The translations under genes and the position numbers were made by a program. DNA of 7,233 nucleotides. It comes from Acetobacteraceae bacterium (GTDB lineage Bacteria > Pseudomonadota > Alphaproteobacteria > Acetobacterales > Acetobacteraceae). The stretch spans positions 1 through 7,233 of the forward strand of contig PLSZ01000137.1 in assembly GCA_003164305.1 (NCBI GenBank), given 5' to 3'. Shown piece after piece: positions 1 to 6,736 of the stretch; the first letter of the stretch is position 1; the number at the start of each line of letters is the position of its first letter. The notes under the pieces are model-generated. The model was not told the DNA's origin and made no database searches. It saw only the letters and a program-made list of their open reading frames with translations.

Positions 1-2739
1 CGGTCTCGTGGTGTCTCCGGCCGCGTCGCGCGATCGGCCCGAGCCGGGCGGACCTTGCGGCCGGATCAGGACGCGGCCTTCGCGCACGCGATTGGCCCGG
101 GCGACCTGAAGTTGATCGAGGGCAGGGCGGGTACGGGAAAGAGTTTTACCCTTGCCGCGATCCGCGACGCGTACGTGGCGGATGGCAGGCGCGTGGTCGG
201 GCTGGCTCCGACCAACGCCGTCGCCCAGGATCTGGCGGCGGACGGGTTCACCGAAGCGGGCACGGTCCATTCCGCGCTGTTCCGGCTGAAGAACGGGCGG
301 ACCAGTTGGGACCGAAACACCGTCGTCATCGTGGACGAGGCGGCGATGCTGGATACGCCGGTAACGGGTGAGCTTTTGGCGGCCGCGCGCCAGGCCGAGG
401 CCAAAGTGATCCTCGCCGGCGACGATCGCCAACTTGCCAGCATCGAGCGCGGCGGGCTGTTCGCGGAACTGCGCCAGCGCCACGGCGCGGCCGAGATCAC
501 CGAGGTGACACGGCAGACGGTGGACTGGCAGCGCCAGGCGGCGCGCGATCTGGCCGAGGGCCGCTTCGCCGAGGCCGTTGGCGCCTTCGACCGGGCCGGG
601 GCGATCACCTGGACCGAGAGGCAGGAGGATGCCCGAAGTGCCCTGGTCGCGGCATGGACACGCGACACGGCGGAACACCCGGGGGCGCGCCGGTTCGTGT
701 TCGCCTACACCAACCGCGACGTGGACGCGCTCAATGCCGAACTACGGGAAGTGTACCGCGCCCGCGGCGCGCTGACCGGCGCGGATGTCGAGTTCGACAC
801 GAAGCACGGGAAGGCGGCGTTCGCGATCGGCGACCGGGTGCAGTTCACCGACACCGACAAGCGGCGGCACATCTATAACGGCAACGCCGGCACCATCACC
901 GGCCTCGATGGCCTGACCGGCGAGATCACCGCGCGGCTGGACGCCGCCGGCGGGGCGGGGCGAGAGGTGACCTGGTTCGCGGGCGAGTTCGAGGGGTTCC
1001 GGCACGGCTACGCCGGGACGATCTACAAAGGCCAGGGAAAGACCCTGGACCGGACGTATCTCTACCACACCGAGCACTGGCGGGCGGCGGCGAGCTACGT
1101 CGCGCTGACCCGGCAACGCGACAGCGCGCAGGTGTTCGTCGCGCGGGAGACGGCCCGCGACGCAAATCACCTTGCCCGGCAGATGGCGCGGGGCGAAGTG
1201 CGCGCGGCCTCCGTCGCCTGGGCCACGCCGGAGGAAGTGGCGAAGGTACGGGCGGAGCGGCAGCCTGATCCCGCCACCGCCGAGAGGACGGCGGAACGTA
1301 TTCAGCCCAGGGAAGCACGGGACGAGGACACGTTGCGCGCCAAGGTGCGGGAGGCGTTGGCCGCGCGACAGAAATCGAACACCGGGGCGGAAAAGCCGGA
1401 GGCGTCCCAGACCCCGGACGCGCGCGGGGTGCGGGCGGAGCGCGACGCTGATTCCGCCGCGGCCTACTGGAAGGCGGAACGCACTCGGCCAGACACAACG
1501 CGGGACGAGGATTCGCTGCGTGCCAAGGTGCGCGAGAACCTGGCGGCACGGCGGATGGACAATGCGAACGAGGAAAAGCCGGAGGCGTCCCTGTCACCGG
1601 ATGCGCGCCGGGTGCTGGCCAACGAGCCTGAGAAGACCGGCCAGACGCTCACCGGCGGCGCCGAGGATCGTACCGCGTTGAAGGCCGGCGCGGCACGGCC
1701 GCTCGCGACCAGGGAAATGCCCGAGGGGCCAACCGTGACGGCGGACCCGCCGCGCCAGACCGCCGGACAAAGTGGACCCGAGGACGAACACGCACCCGCA
1801 CCATTGCTGCCCGCGTGGCGCGATACGACCGGCCAGGGGCGCGACAGTCTTGGCCGCGGCACGTCACCCGAGGATCTGGCCCGCGTCGCCGGCAAGGACC
1901 CGGCGGCACGGCGCGAAATCGATGCCCGGACCCGCACCTTGCAGGTCATTTATCGCGATCCAGAGGCCGCAGCCGATGCATTGGATACGGTCATCCAAAA
2001 ATCGGGCAGCGATTTGCGCGCGGCGGCGGCGACGCTGCGGCAGGACGGGCCGGAGGTGCTGGGCGAGCTACGCGGGCGTGAGGGGTGGCTGGCGCGCGAG
2101 GCGGCGAAGACCGAGCGAACCTATGCGCGGAGCGCCGCCGGCACGATCCCGGCCAGACTGGACCAGGAAGCCGAGGCGCGGGACACGGCGGTGATTCGTC
2201 ACACGGCTGAAGTGGAGCAACAGCGGACGCGGGACGCGGTCGCGGTGCCCGGCCTGTCCGGGGCCTCGCTGGCAACACTCGAGAATGTCGGGCGCGCGCT
2301 CGATGCGACCGATCGGCAGAATGACGGAGAACGGTACGACGCCCAACAGCGGCGACGAGAGGAAGCGGTCGCGGACGCCTGGACCACCGGGCGCGCCGAT
2401 CCGCGCGTGGCCGGCGAACTGGACCGGTTCATGGCGGCGGTCGGACAACGGCTTGGCGAGGAGGGGATGCGGGATGCTTCGCGTGCCGTCGGGCAGGCGG
2501 GGAGGATGAATGTGCCCGGCACCGGGCCGGAGCAGCAGGTCGGACTGGACGTGCTGGCGCGGAGTTTCAAACTCGGCCGCGAGGGCATGGAGCAAAGCGC
2601 GGCATGGGGAAACCGGCTCGGCCGGGAGGGTCAGGCGACGGAACGGGAGCGCGACCGCCAGGAGGAGCGCCAACGTCTCGGATTGCCGCCGGAGCCGACG
2701 CCTGAGCAGCAGAAGAAGGGCCTGGGGCTGAGCCGGTAA
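1..2739 (+). CDS. traA: TraA-type conjugative relaxase/helicase, C-terminal part (5' end outside window)
   Basis: This is the helicase half of a Ti-plasmid-type TraA relaxase, which nicks oriT and unwinds the strand transferred through a type IV secretion system. The frame is open to base 1 with no stop, and the TTG at 55 is probably not the true start. The N-terminal MobA/MobL nickase domain should lie upstream. Counting from the codon at 55, the visible motifs are Walker A GRAGTGKS (23-30), Walker B VIVDEA (91-96), AGDDRQL (121-127), TIYKGQGKT (322-330) and YVALTRQR (348-355), as in RecD-like superfamily 1 helicases. Residues 399-520 are a hydrophilic tandem repeat. Residues about 625-715 resemble a BID secretion domain, including PEVLGELRG. 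The Arg/Glu-rich tail ends in GLGLSR and could serve as a type IV secretion signal. The helicase assignment is firm. The TraA name follows from architecture, and the BID call is inference. Confidence 0.9.
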   Translation, partial: RSRGVSGRVARSARAGRTLRPDQDAAFAHAIGPGDLKLIEGRAGTGKSFTLAAIRDAYVADGRRVVGLAPTNAVAQDLAADGFTEAGTVHSALFRLKNGRTSWDRNTVVIVDEAAMLDTPVTGELLAAARQAEAKVILAGDDRQLASIERGGLFAELRQRHGAAEITEVTRQTVDWQRQAARDLAEGRFAEAVGAFDRAGAITWTERQEDARSALVAAWTRDTAEHPGARRFVFAYTNRDVDALNAELREVYRARGALTGADVEFDTKHGKAAFAIGDRVQFTDTDKRRHIYNGNAGTITGLDGLTGEITARLDAAGGAGREVTWFAGEFEGFRHGYAGTIYKGQGKTLDRTYLYHTEHWRAAASYVALTRQRDSAQVFVARETARDANHLARQMARGEVRAASVAWATPEEVAKVRAERQPDPATAERTAERIQPREARDEDTLRAKVREALAARQKSNTGAEKPEASQTPDARGVRAERDADSAAAYWKAERTRPDTTRDEDSLRAKVRENLAARRMDNANEEKPEASLSPDARRVLANEPEKTGQTLTGGAEDRTALKAGAARPLATREMPEGPTVTADPPRQTAGQSGPEDEHAPAPLLPAWRDTTGQGRDSLGRGTSPEDLARVAGKDPAARREIDARTRTLQVIYRDPEAAADALDTVIQKSGSDLRAAAATLRQDGPEVLGELRGREGWLAREAAKTERTYARSAAGTIPARLDQEAEARDTAVIRHTAEVEQQRTRDAVAVPGLSGASLATLENVGRALDATDRQNDGERYDAQQRRREEAVADAWTTGRADPRVAGELDRFMAAVGQRLGEEGMRDASRAVGQAGRMNVPGTGPEQQVGLDVLARSFKLGREGMEQSAAWGNRLGREGQATERERDRQEERQRLGLPPEPTPEQQKKGLGLSR
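1249..1614 (+). repeat. Two-copy in-frame tandem repeat (2 x 183 bp) inside traA
   Basis: Two adjacent 61-codon units (1249-1431 and 1432-1614) align without gaps. By hand count 38 of 61 residues are identical. Shared landmarks are RAER at the start, RDED(T/S)LRAKVRE in the middle, and EKPEAS followed by PDAR near the end. The units are charged and low in hydrophobics, so they probably form a helical or disordered linker between the helicase and the C-terminal secretion region. The protein divergence indicates an old duplication, not an assembly artefact. Confidence 0.85.
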
Positions 2740-2826
2740 CCTGGCCAGCCGCCGTGGTAGTGACCGTAAGCCGAAACCGTCCGCCCAATCTACAGCGCCG
2801 TTCGATCAGGACTGAGACCGCAAACG

Positions 2827-3417
2827 ATGAACACCATCCGCCCGATGCTTCCCACACTGACGGTCAACCGCCGGTTCATGATGGACTTCATCGCGAAGGA
2901 ACCGCCCTGCCTCGCCCTTGGCCTGGTCGAAGTGGAAGGCAGCCAGTGCGCGATGATCACCCTGCGCCTCAACGAGGCGCTCCCGCGGGAAATTTCCGCC
3001 GCCGGCTTCGCTTTCGGCCATGCGCTGTACGGCGGCGGTAGTTGGGAAGTGGTTCATTTCGCGTTCGAGTTTTATGGCTTCGCGACCTGTCATGTGCTGA
3101 TCAATCCGAGCGATCCTGCCGCGCGCCTGGTCCTGAGTACCATGATCAGGACCGGCGATTATTTTTTCTTCGCGCTCGACTCGGACCACAGTACGACGGC
3201 ATTCCGGTCGGACGTGGCGCCGGATAATTTGATCTGGCTCAAGGCCAACATGGCCCGCATCCAGGCCTCGACCACAACCGACACCCAGTATCGCCTGGCG
3301 GTATCGTCGTTCGCGCAACGACCGGAACCGCCTGGAACCATGCTCACCTGGGTGTGCCGGAACAACCCGGATTATCTCGATTTGGCGGAGGATCCGCTGA
3401 CGCTGAGGCCCGCCTGA
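2827..3417 (+). CDS. Uncharacterised 196-residue protein downstream of traA
   Basis: I do not recognise this family. It is a soluble-looking protein with no signal peptide or membrane helix, and alternating hydrophobic stretches suggest a mostly beta core. Aromatic clusters stand out: VVHFAFEFYGFATCHV (75-90) and DYFFFALDSDH (111-121). Four cysteines (28, 41, 88, 177) are scattered and do not form a metal-binding pattern. The codon use is GC-rich like traA. It starts 87 bp after the traA stop in the same direction, so it may belong to the transfer operon. The ATG at 2827 has only a weak purine-rich stretch (GGACTGAGA) upstream. The ATG at 2848 is an alternative start that would keep the LTVNRRFMMDF segment. 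A plasmid-borne accessory or regulatory role is possible from position alone. Nothing in the sequence names a function. Confidence 0.7.
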   Translation: MNTIRPMLPTLTVNRRFMMDFIAKEPPCLALGLVEVEGSQCAMITLRLNEALPREISAAGFAFGHALYGGGSWEVVHFAFEFYGFATCHVLINPSDPAARLVLSTMIRTGDYFFFALDSDHSTTAFRSDVAPDNLIWLKANMARIQASTTTDTQYRLAVSSFAQRPEPPGTMLTWVCRNNPDYLDLAEDPLTLRPA

Positions 3418-3553
3418 GACGATCGCCGGCTGGATTTTCTGGCCACTCCAGTCTCGACATGGGGAGGCCCATCACGGATTTCTTCGGGTCCCCGCGGGAA
3501 GGGCGGCCGAGACGCCGGCCGACTCGTCCGCGAAGGAAGGCTTCCCCCTCTCA

Positions 3554-3600
3554 GGCAATCTGTGATAAAACCTCTGCTATTATCTGTTTAAGCAAAGGAG
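3554..3600 (+). promoter_or_regulatory. Putative promoter/operator and ribosome-binding site of the abiE operon
   Basis: A short AT-rich island interrupts otherwise GC-rich DNA just before abiEi. TATTAT at 3578-3583 matches the sigma70 -10 box at five of six positions, but no good -35 box is seen 16-18 bp upstream. It overlaps an inverted repeat, GATAA (3564-3568) and TTATC (3580-3584), and a direct repeat ATCTGT (3558-3563 and 3582-3587) with a 24-bp period. AbiEi antitoxins are known to bind repeats in their own promoter, so these are candidate operators. AAAGGAG at 3594-3600 is a strong Shine-Dalgarno sequence, though 13 bp from the ATG, which is longer than usual. In the remaining bases 3418-3553 I see no gene or convincing signal. 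Confidence 0.35.
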
Positions 3601-3613
3601 TTGTCACCGATCG

Positions 3614-4234
3614 ATGTCCCCGACAAGCGCCCAACGGACGCATGCCCTCGATCTCCTGAAATCCCGGGGAATGCTCCGGCTGAAGAACTTCGTGGCCGAA
3701 GGCATCGGACCGGAGACGCTGGCACGTCTTGTCCGGGAAGAGGCGGTCGTGCGCCCGGCGCGGGGTCTCTATCAGCTCGCCGATTCGCGGATCGAGGCCG
3801 CCCATTCGCTGGCGGAAGCCGCGGTTCTGGTCCCCAAGGGCGTCATCTGCCTGATCTCGGCGCTTCAGTACCATGAGCTGACACTCCAGATGCCGGCCGC
3901 TGTGTGGATGGCGATCGAGAGAACCGCGTGGCGGCCGAAAATCGACTATCCGCGCATCAGGTTCGTGCGCTTTACCGGCCCCGCTCTAAAGGACGGCGTC
4001 GAGCGTCATGTGATTGAGGGCGTTGCTGTCCCCATCACAAATCCGGCCAGGTCAATCGTCGACTGTTTTCGCTATCGGGGCAAAGTCGGTCTCGATGTGG
4101 CGATGGAGGGACTACGGGAAGGCCTTCGCCGCGGGCGATGCGCGCCCGACGAACTCTGGCGCCATGCGCGGACGGCGCGGGTCTGGTCAGTGATGCGCCC
4201 CTATGTCGAAGCCATGGTGTCCGATGCCGCGTGA
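3614..4234 (+). CDS. abiEi: AbiEi-family antitoxin of a type IV toxin-antitoxin system
   Basis: This is the antitoxin and autoregulator of an AbiE pair. In the known family the antitoxin counters the toxin without forming a stable complex with it, and represses its own promoter through an N-terminal winged helix. Here residues about 8-56 form that winged helix, with the recognition helix and wing in GPETLARLVREE and RPARGLYQL. The C-terminal AbiEi domain follows, with CLISALQYHELT (79-90), ITNPARSIVDCFRYR (141-155) and VGLDVAMEGLREGL (158-171). The 206-residue length is normal for the family. The ATG at 3614 is the only in-frame start that keeps the whole winged helix. Its stop overlaps the toxin start by 11 bp, which suggests translational coupling. 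An AbiEi-like regulator acting independently is less likely, given the partner gene. Confidence 0.9.
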   Translation: MSPTSAQRTHALDLLKSRGMLRLKNFVAEGIGPETLARLVREEAVVRPARGLYQLADSRIEAAHSLAEAAVLVPKGVICLISALQYHELTLQMPAAVWMAIERTAWRPKIDYPRIRFVRFTGPALKDGVERHVIEGVAVPITNPARSIVDCFRYRGKVGLDVAMEGLREGLRRGRCAPDELWRHARTARVWSVMRPYVEAMVSDAA

Positions 4235-5141
4235 GCCGCGCAACGTCGGTGCCTCCGTGCGGGCGCGGCTCCTCGATCGGGCACGCGCCGAACGGTCGGA
4301 CTTTCAGATTCTGCTGACACGCTATGCGATCGAACGTCTGCTCTACCGGCTGAGCGTTTCCGGGCATCGAGACCGTTTCATCCTGAAGGGTGCGATGCTC
4401 TTCGTGACCTGGGTCGCCGATCCGTTTCGGCCGACCCGGGATCTTGATCTGCTCGGTTACGGCGACAATGACGACCAGGCACTTGCCGAGACGTTCCGCG
4501 CGATATGTTCGGAACCGGTCGCCGAAGATGGCGTGACATTCGACGCAGCCGGGCTCAGGGCCGCGCCGATTCTCGAGGACGTGGAATATGGCGGAGTGCG
4601 GATTCGCACGACCGCCACGATCGCCGGCGCGCGCATCCCGATCCAGATCGACATTGGCTTCGGCGACGTGGTGACGCCGGCGCCCGTGGAAATCGACTAT
4701 CCCACATTGCTGGACGCCCCCGCTCCCCACCTCCGGGCTTATCCCGTTCAGACCGTGGTGGCGGAGAAATTCGAAGCCTTGGTCACCCTCGGCATCGCCA
4801 ACAGCCGGTTGAAGGATTTCTATGATCTTTGGTTGATCGCGCGGACATTCGAACTGAGTCAGTCCGTCCTTGTTGAAGCGGTGCGACGCACTTTCGAGCG
4901 CCGCGGAACCGCGCTGCCGGTTGACGTTCCGGTCGGTCTGACCGCCGAATTCGCGACAGCGCGGGCGACCCAATGGCGTGCTTTCCTGGGACGCGAGCGT
5001 ATGGCGGCCGCGCCAGACGCCTTCGCCGCGGTGATTGACGATCTTCGCACTTTCCTGATGCCACTGGTTGGTGTGCCTGATGAGGCAGCGGTGTGGCGGC
5101 CCGGTGGCCCTTGGTCTGCCAACGTGACAGGTGGTGGGTAG
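4224..5141 (+). CDS. abiEii: AbiEii-family nucleotidyltransferase toxin
   Basis: This is the toxin of the AbiE pair, a member of the DUF1814 (DNA polymerase beta-like) nucleotidyltransferase family. Family members are GTP-binding or nucleotide-transferring enzymes that halt growth. Motifs from the ATG at 4224 are KGAMLF (55-60), RPTRDLDLL with the acidic pair D73 and D75 (69-77), a further acidic strand QIDIGFGD (141-148), VVAEKFEAL (178-186) and RLKDFYDLW (195-203). All key residues are present, so the enzyme looks intact. The 305-residue length is normal. I prefer 4224 over the in-frame ATG at 4203 because family members usually begin just before the PRNVGASVRARLL segment, and 4224 gives the compact ATGCCGCGTGA overlap with abiEi. 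No clear Shine-Dalgarno precedes it, consistent with coupling to abiEi. The cellular target cannot be read from the sequence. Confidence 0.9.
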   Translation: MPREPRNVGASVRARLLDRARAERSDFQILLTRYAIERLLYRLSVSGHRDRFILKGAMLFVTWVADPFRPTRDLDLLGYGDNDDQALAETFRAICSEPVAEDGVTFDAAGLRAAPILEDVEYGGVRIRTTATIAGARIPIQIDIGFGDVVTPAPVEIDYPTLLDAPAPHLRAYPVQTVVAEKFEALVTLGIANSRLKDFYDLWLIARTFELSQSVLVEAVRRTFERRGTALPVDVPVGLTAEFATARATQWRAFLGRERMAAAPDAFAAVIDDLRTFLMPLVGVPDEAAVWRPGGPWSANVTGGG

Positions 5142-5303
5142 ATCATTGTCGGCGGTCATGCTTGTCGCGAGGTTCGCCTTACAAAATAACGGGACGTCCG
5201 CAAACAAGCGTTTGAATGGGTGACCTGAGTAGTTTCCGAACCTGCCGTCCCCGATCCCACAATGAGTAGGATGCCGATCACGAAGCGTCACGGGGACCGC
5301 CGC
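5142..5303 (+). other. Intergenic region between abiEii and hypC, likely hyp operon leader
   Basis: These 162 bases are somewhat lower in GC than the flanking genes and should hold the promoter of the hyp genes. I looked for a sigma54 promoter (GG-N10-GC), which often controls hydrogenase genes, and for an FNR box, and found neither convincingly. A TTGTCG at 5162 with an A-rich stretch at 5181-5189 is only a weak sigma70-like candidate. No terminator for abiE is visible, so read-through into hyp cannot be excluded. Confidence 0.3.
5201..5214. repeat. Short perfect inverted repeat upstream of hypC
   Basis: CAAAC (5201-5205) and GTTTG (5210-5214) are perfect complements separated by AAGC, 90 bp before the hypC start. 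It could be a small operator or a weak hairpin in the leader. Five base pairs can occur by chance, so the functional claim is weak. Confidence 0.25.
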
Positions 5304-5543
5304 ATGTGTCTCGCTATTCCAATGCGGATCGTTAGCGTTAACGGACACACAGCGTGCTGTGAGGCCAAAGGCGTCCGTCGCGAGGTCAGCCTGACTCTGC
5401 TCGACGGACAGGAACCGGCGGTCGGCGACCACGTCCTCGTTCATGTTGGCTATGCGCTGCAGACGATCAGTGCCGCGGACGCCCGTGCCACCTGGGACCT
5501 GTTCGACGAAATCGCCGTCGCGCTCGATCACGCCGATGCATGA
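5304..5543 (+). CDS. hypC: HypC, [NiFe]-hydrogenase maturation chaperone
   Basis: HypC is a small cytoplasmic chaperone. It carries the Fe(CN)2CO group with HypD and hands it to the hydrogenase large-subunit precursor. The signature MCLAIPM starts the protein, and the functional Cys2 is present. The rest fits the family: a beta-barrel segment with GDHVLVHVGYAL (41-52) and a C-terminal helix around ARATWDLFDEI (60-70). At 79 residues it is of usual length. I chose the ATG at 5304 over the in-frame ATG at 5262 because Cys must follow the initiator Met, and GGGGA lies about 8 bp upstream. It is the first gene of the hyp run, and its stop overlaps the hypA start by 8 bp (ATGCATGA). HupF is the uptake-hydrogenase paralogue and a possible alternative name, but the hypA-hypB-hypD neighbours favour HypC. 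Confidence 0.93.
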   Translation: MCLAIPMRIVSVNGHTACCEAKGVRREVSLTLLDGQEPAVGDHVLVHVGYALQTISAADARATWDLFDEIAVALDHADA

Positions 5544-5916
5544 ACTCGCCATCTGCTACTCCGTGCTGCGGCAGGTGTTGGCTGTCGCTGCCTCCCAAAG
5601 CGTTCGGAACGTTGCCCGGATCACCCTGCGCATTGGCCCCCTCGCCGGCGTGGAACCGGACCTGGTGCGGCTTGCCTTCCCGATCGTCGCGGCCGGCACC
5701 GTCTGCGCGGACGCCTCGCTTGAGATCGAGGTCGCGCCAGTCGAGGTGCGCTGCCGGGTCTGCGACGCGACCTCCAGTGTCCGTCCCAATCGCCTGTTGT
5801 GCGCGACGTGCGGAACCTGGCGGGTCAATCTCGTGAGCGGCGACGAAATGCTGTTGGCGAGCATCGAGTTGATGGACGCGCCACGAACCAGCCAAATGGA
5901 GCGAATTGATGTGTAA
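5536..5916 (+). CDS. hypA: HypA, hydrogenase nickel-insertion protein
   Basis: HypA is a nickel metallochaperone that works with the GTPase HypB to load Ni into the hydrogenase large subunit. The protein starts MHELAICYSVL, so the nickel ligand His2 and the adjacent Glu3 are present. The structural zinc site is intact as two CxxC pairs, Cys73/Cys76 and Cys89/Cys92. The length is 126 residues, slightly longer than the usual 113-118 because of a tail after ASIELM. The frame is open further upstream to 5443, but only the ATG at 5536 gives the obligatory MHE start. There is no obvious Shine-Dalgarno within the end of hypC, so translation probably depends on re-initiation across the 8-bp overlap. 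It overlaps hypB by another 8 bp (ATGTGTAA). Confidence 0.93.
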   Translation: MHELAICYSVLRQVLAVAASQSVRNVARITLRIGPLAGVEPDLVRLAFPIVAAGTVCADASLEIEVAPVEVRCRVCDATSSVRPNRLLCATCGTWRVNLVSGDEMLLASIELMDAPRTSQMERIDV

Positions 5917-6736
5917 CGTTTGCGGCTGCGCCGGCGACTCGGATCATTTCCACGTCGTGGACGCCTCCGCTGGGGGCGGCGCATCAACCCCGGTCGTGTT
6001 CGAGAAAACGGCACGGCAGGTCGAAGTGATGCGATCCCTGTTGCACGGCAATGACCACCAGGCGGCGCATAACCGGGCGCATTTCGCCGCGGCCGGGGTT
6101 TTGGTGATCAACCTGATGTCGTCACCAGGAGCCGGTAAAACAAGTCTGTTGGAGGCGACGATTCGCCGCCTGAACGACCGTTTGTCGGTCGCCGTGATCG
6201 AGGGCGATCTGGAGACCGAAAACGACGCGATCCGCGTTCGGGCCGCGGGCGCTCAGGCTGTGCAGATCACAACCGGGAATGCATGCCATTTGGACGCGAG
6301 CATGGTGCATGCGGCTCTGCACCGGCTCGACCTTCGACCAATCGATGTGCTGTTCATTGAAAACGTTGGAAACCTCGTGTGCCCCGCCGGCTTCGATCTG
6401 GGTCAGCATCGAAATGTCGTGCTGCTGTCGGTCACCGAGGGCGACGACAAGCCTGAGAAATACCCGGTGATGTTCCGTGCCGCGGATCTCGTGACGGTAA
6501 CCAAGCTCGATCTGCTGGAAGCCGTGGGCGACTTCGATCCGGGTAAGGCGGCGCGGCATCTCCAGGAGAACGGTAGCACCGCGCCGGTGCTGCGTGTATC
6601 GGCACGTAGCGGAGCTGGATTGGAAGCCTGGATCGATTGGCTCGTCGCTGAGGCGGATGCCTGCCGTGCGAATGCCGCTGCGAATGCCCAGGGGCATCCC
6701 GGTCAGCACAAGCATGCGGCCGCTGCCCATGCCTGA
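5909..6736 (+). CDS. hypB: HypB, GTPase for hydrogenase nickel insertion
   Basis: HypB is a SIMIBI-class GTPase that delivers Ni with HypA. From the ATG at 5909 it has 275 residues. The N-terminus MCNVCGC provides the Cys-rich high-affinity nickel motif. The G domain shows the P-loop SSPGAGKTS (71-79), GDLETENDA (99-107), ACHLDA (125-130), IENVGNLVCPA (150-160) and TKLDL (198-202) as the guanine-specificity loop. The Cys126/His127 and Cys158 metal-switch residues are present. A TTG lies one codon upstream at 5906, but the MC start and the GGAG at 5898-5901 support the ATG. The C-terminus carries a short His-containing tail, HPGQHKHAAAAHA (263-275), where other HypB proteins usually place histidines near the N-terminus. 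It overlaps hypA and hypD by 8 bp each. Confidence 0.95.
   Translation: MCNVCGCAGDSDHFHVVDASAGGGASTPVVFEKTARQVEVMRSLLHGNDHQAAHNRAHFAAAGVLVINLMSSPGAGKTSLLEATIRRLNDRLSVAVIEGDLETENDAIRVRAAGAQAVQITTGNACHLDASMVHAALHRLDLRPIDVLFIENVGNLVCPAGFDLGQHRNVVLLSVTEGDDKPEKYPVMFRAADLVTVTKLDLLEAVGDFDPGKAARHLQENGSTAPVLRVSARSGAGLEAWIDWLVAEADACRANAAANAQGHPGQHKHAAAAHA

Noticed and set aside
926..1681. Long Arg/Pro-rich frames on both strands within traA
   Set aside because: They overlap the helicase frame, which carries all the motifs. Their composition mirrors the GC-rich codon bias.
3430..3451. CTGGA/TCCAG inverted repeat after the 196-residue gene as a terminator
   Set aside because: The stem is only 5 bp with a 12-base loop and no following T-run.
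3601..3876. TTG-started frame beginning right after the AAAGGAG
   Set aside because: The TTG directly abuts the Shine-Dalgarno, and the frame competes with abiEi, whose translation has clear family motifs.
5262..5303. Upstream in-frame start giving HypC a 14-residue extension
   Set aside because: HypC needs Cys directly after the initiator Met, which only the ATG at 5304 provides.
4035..5552. 505-codon open frame on the minus strand
   Set aside because: It lies antisense to abiEi, abiEii and hypC, all with clear family motifs. Its translation is rich in Arg, His, Gly and Pro without recognisable domains, typical of an antisense shadow in GC-rich DNA.
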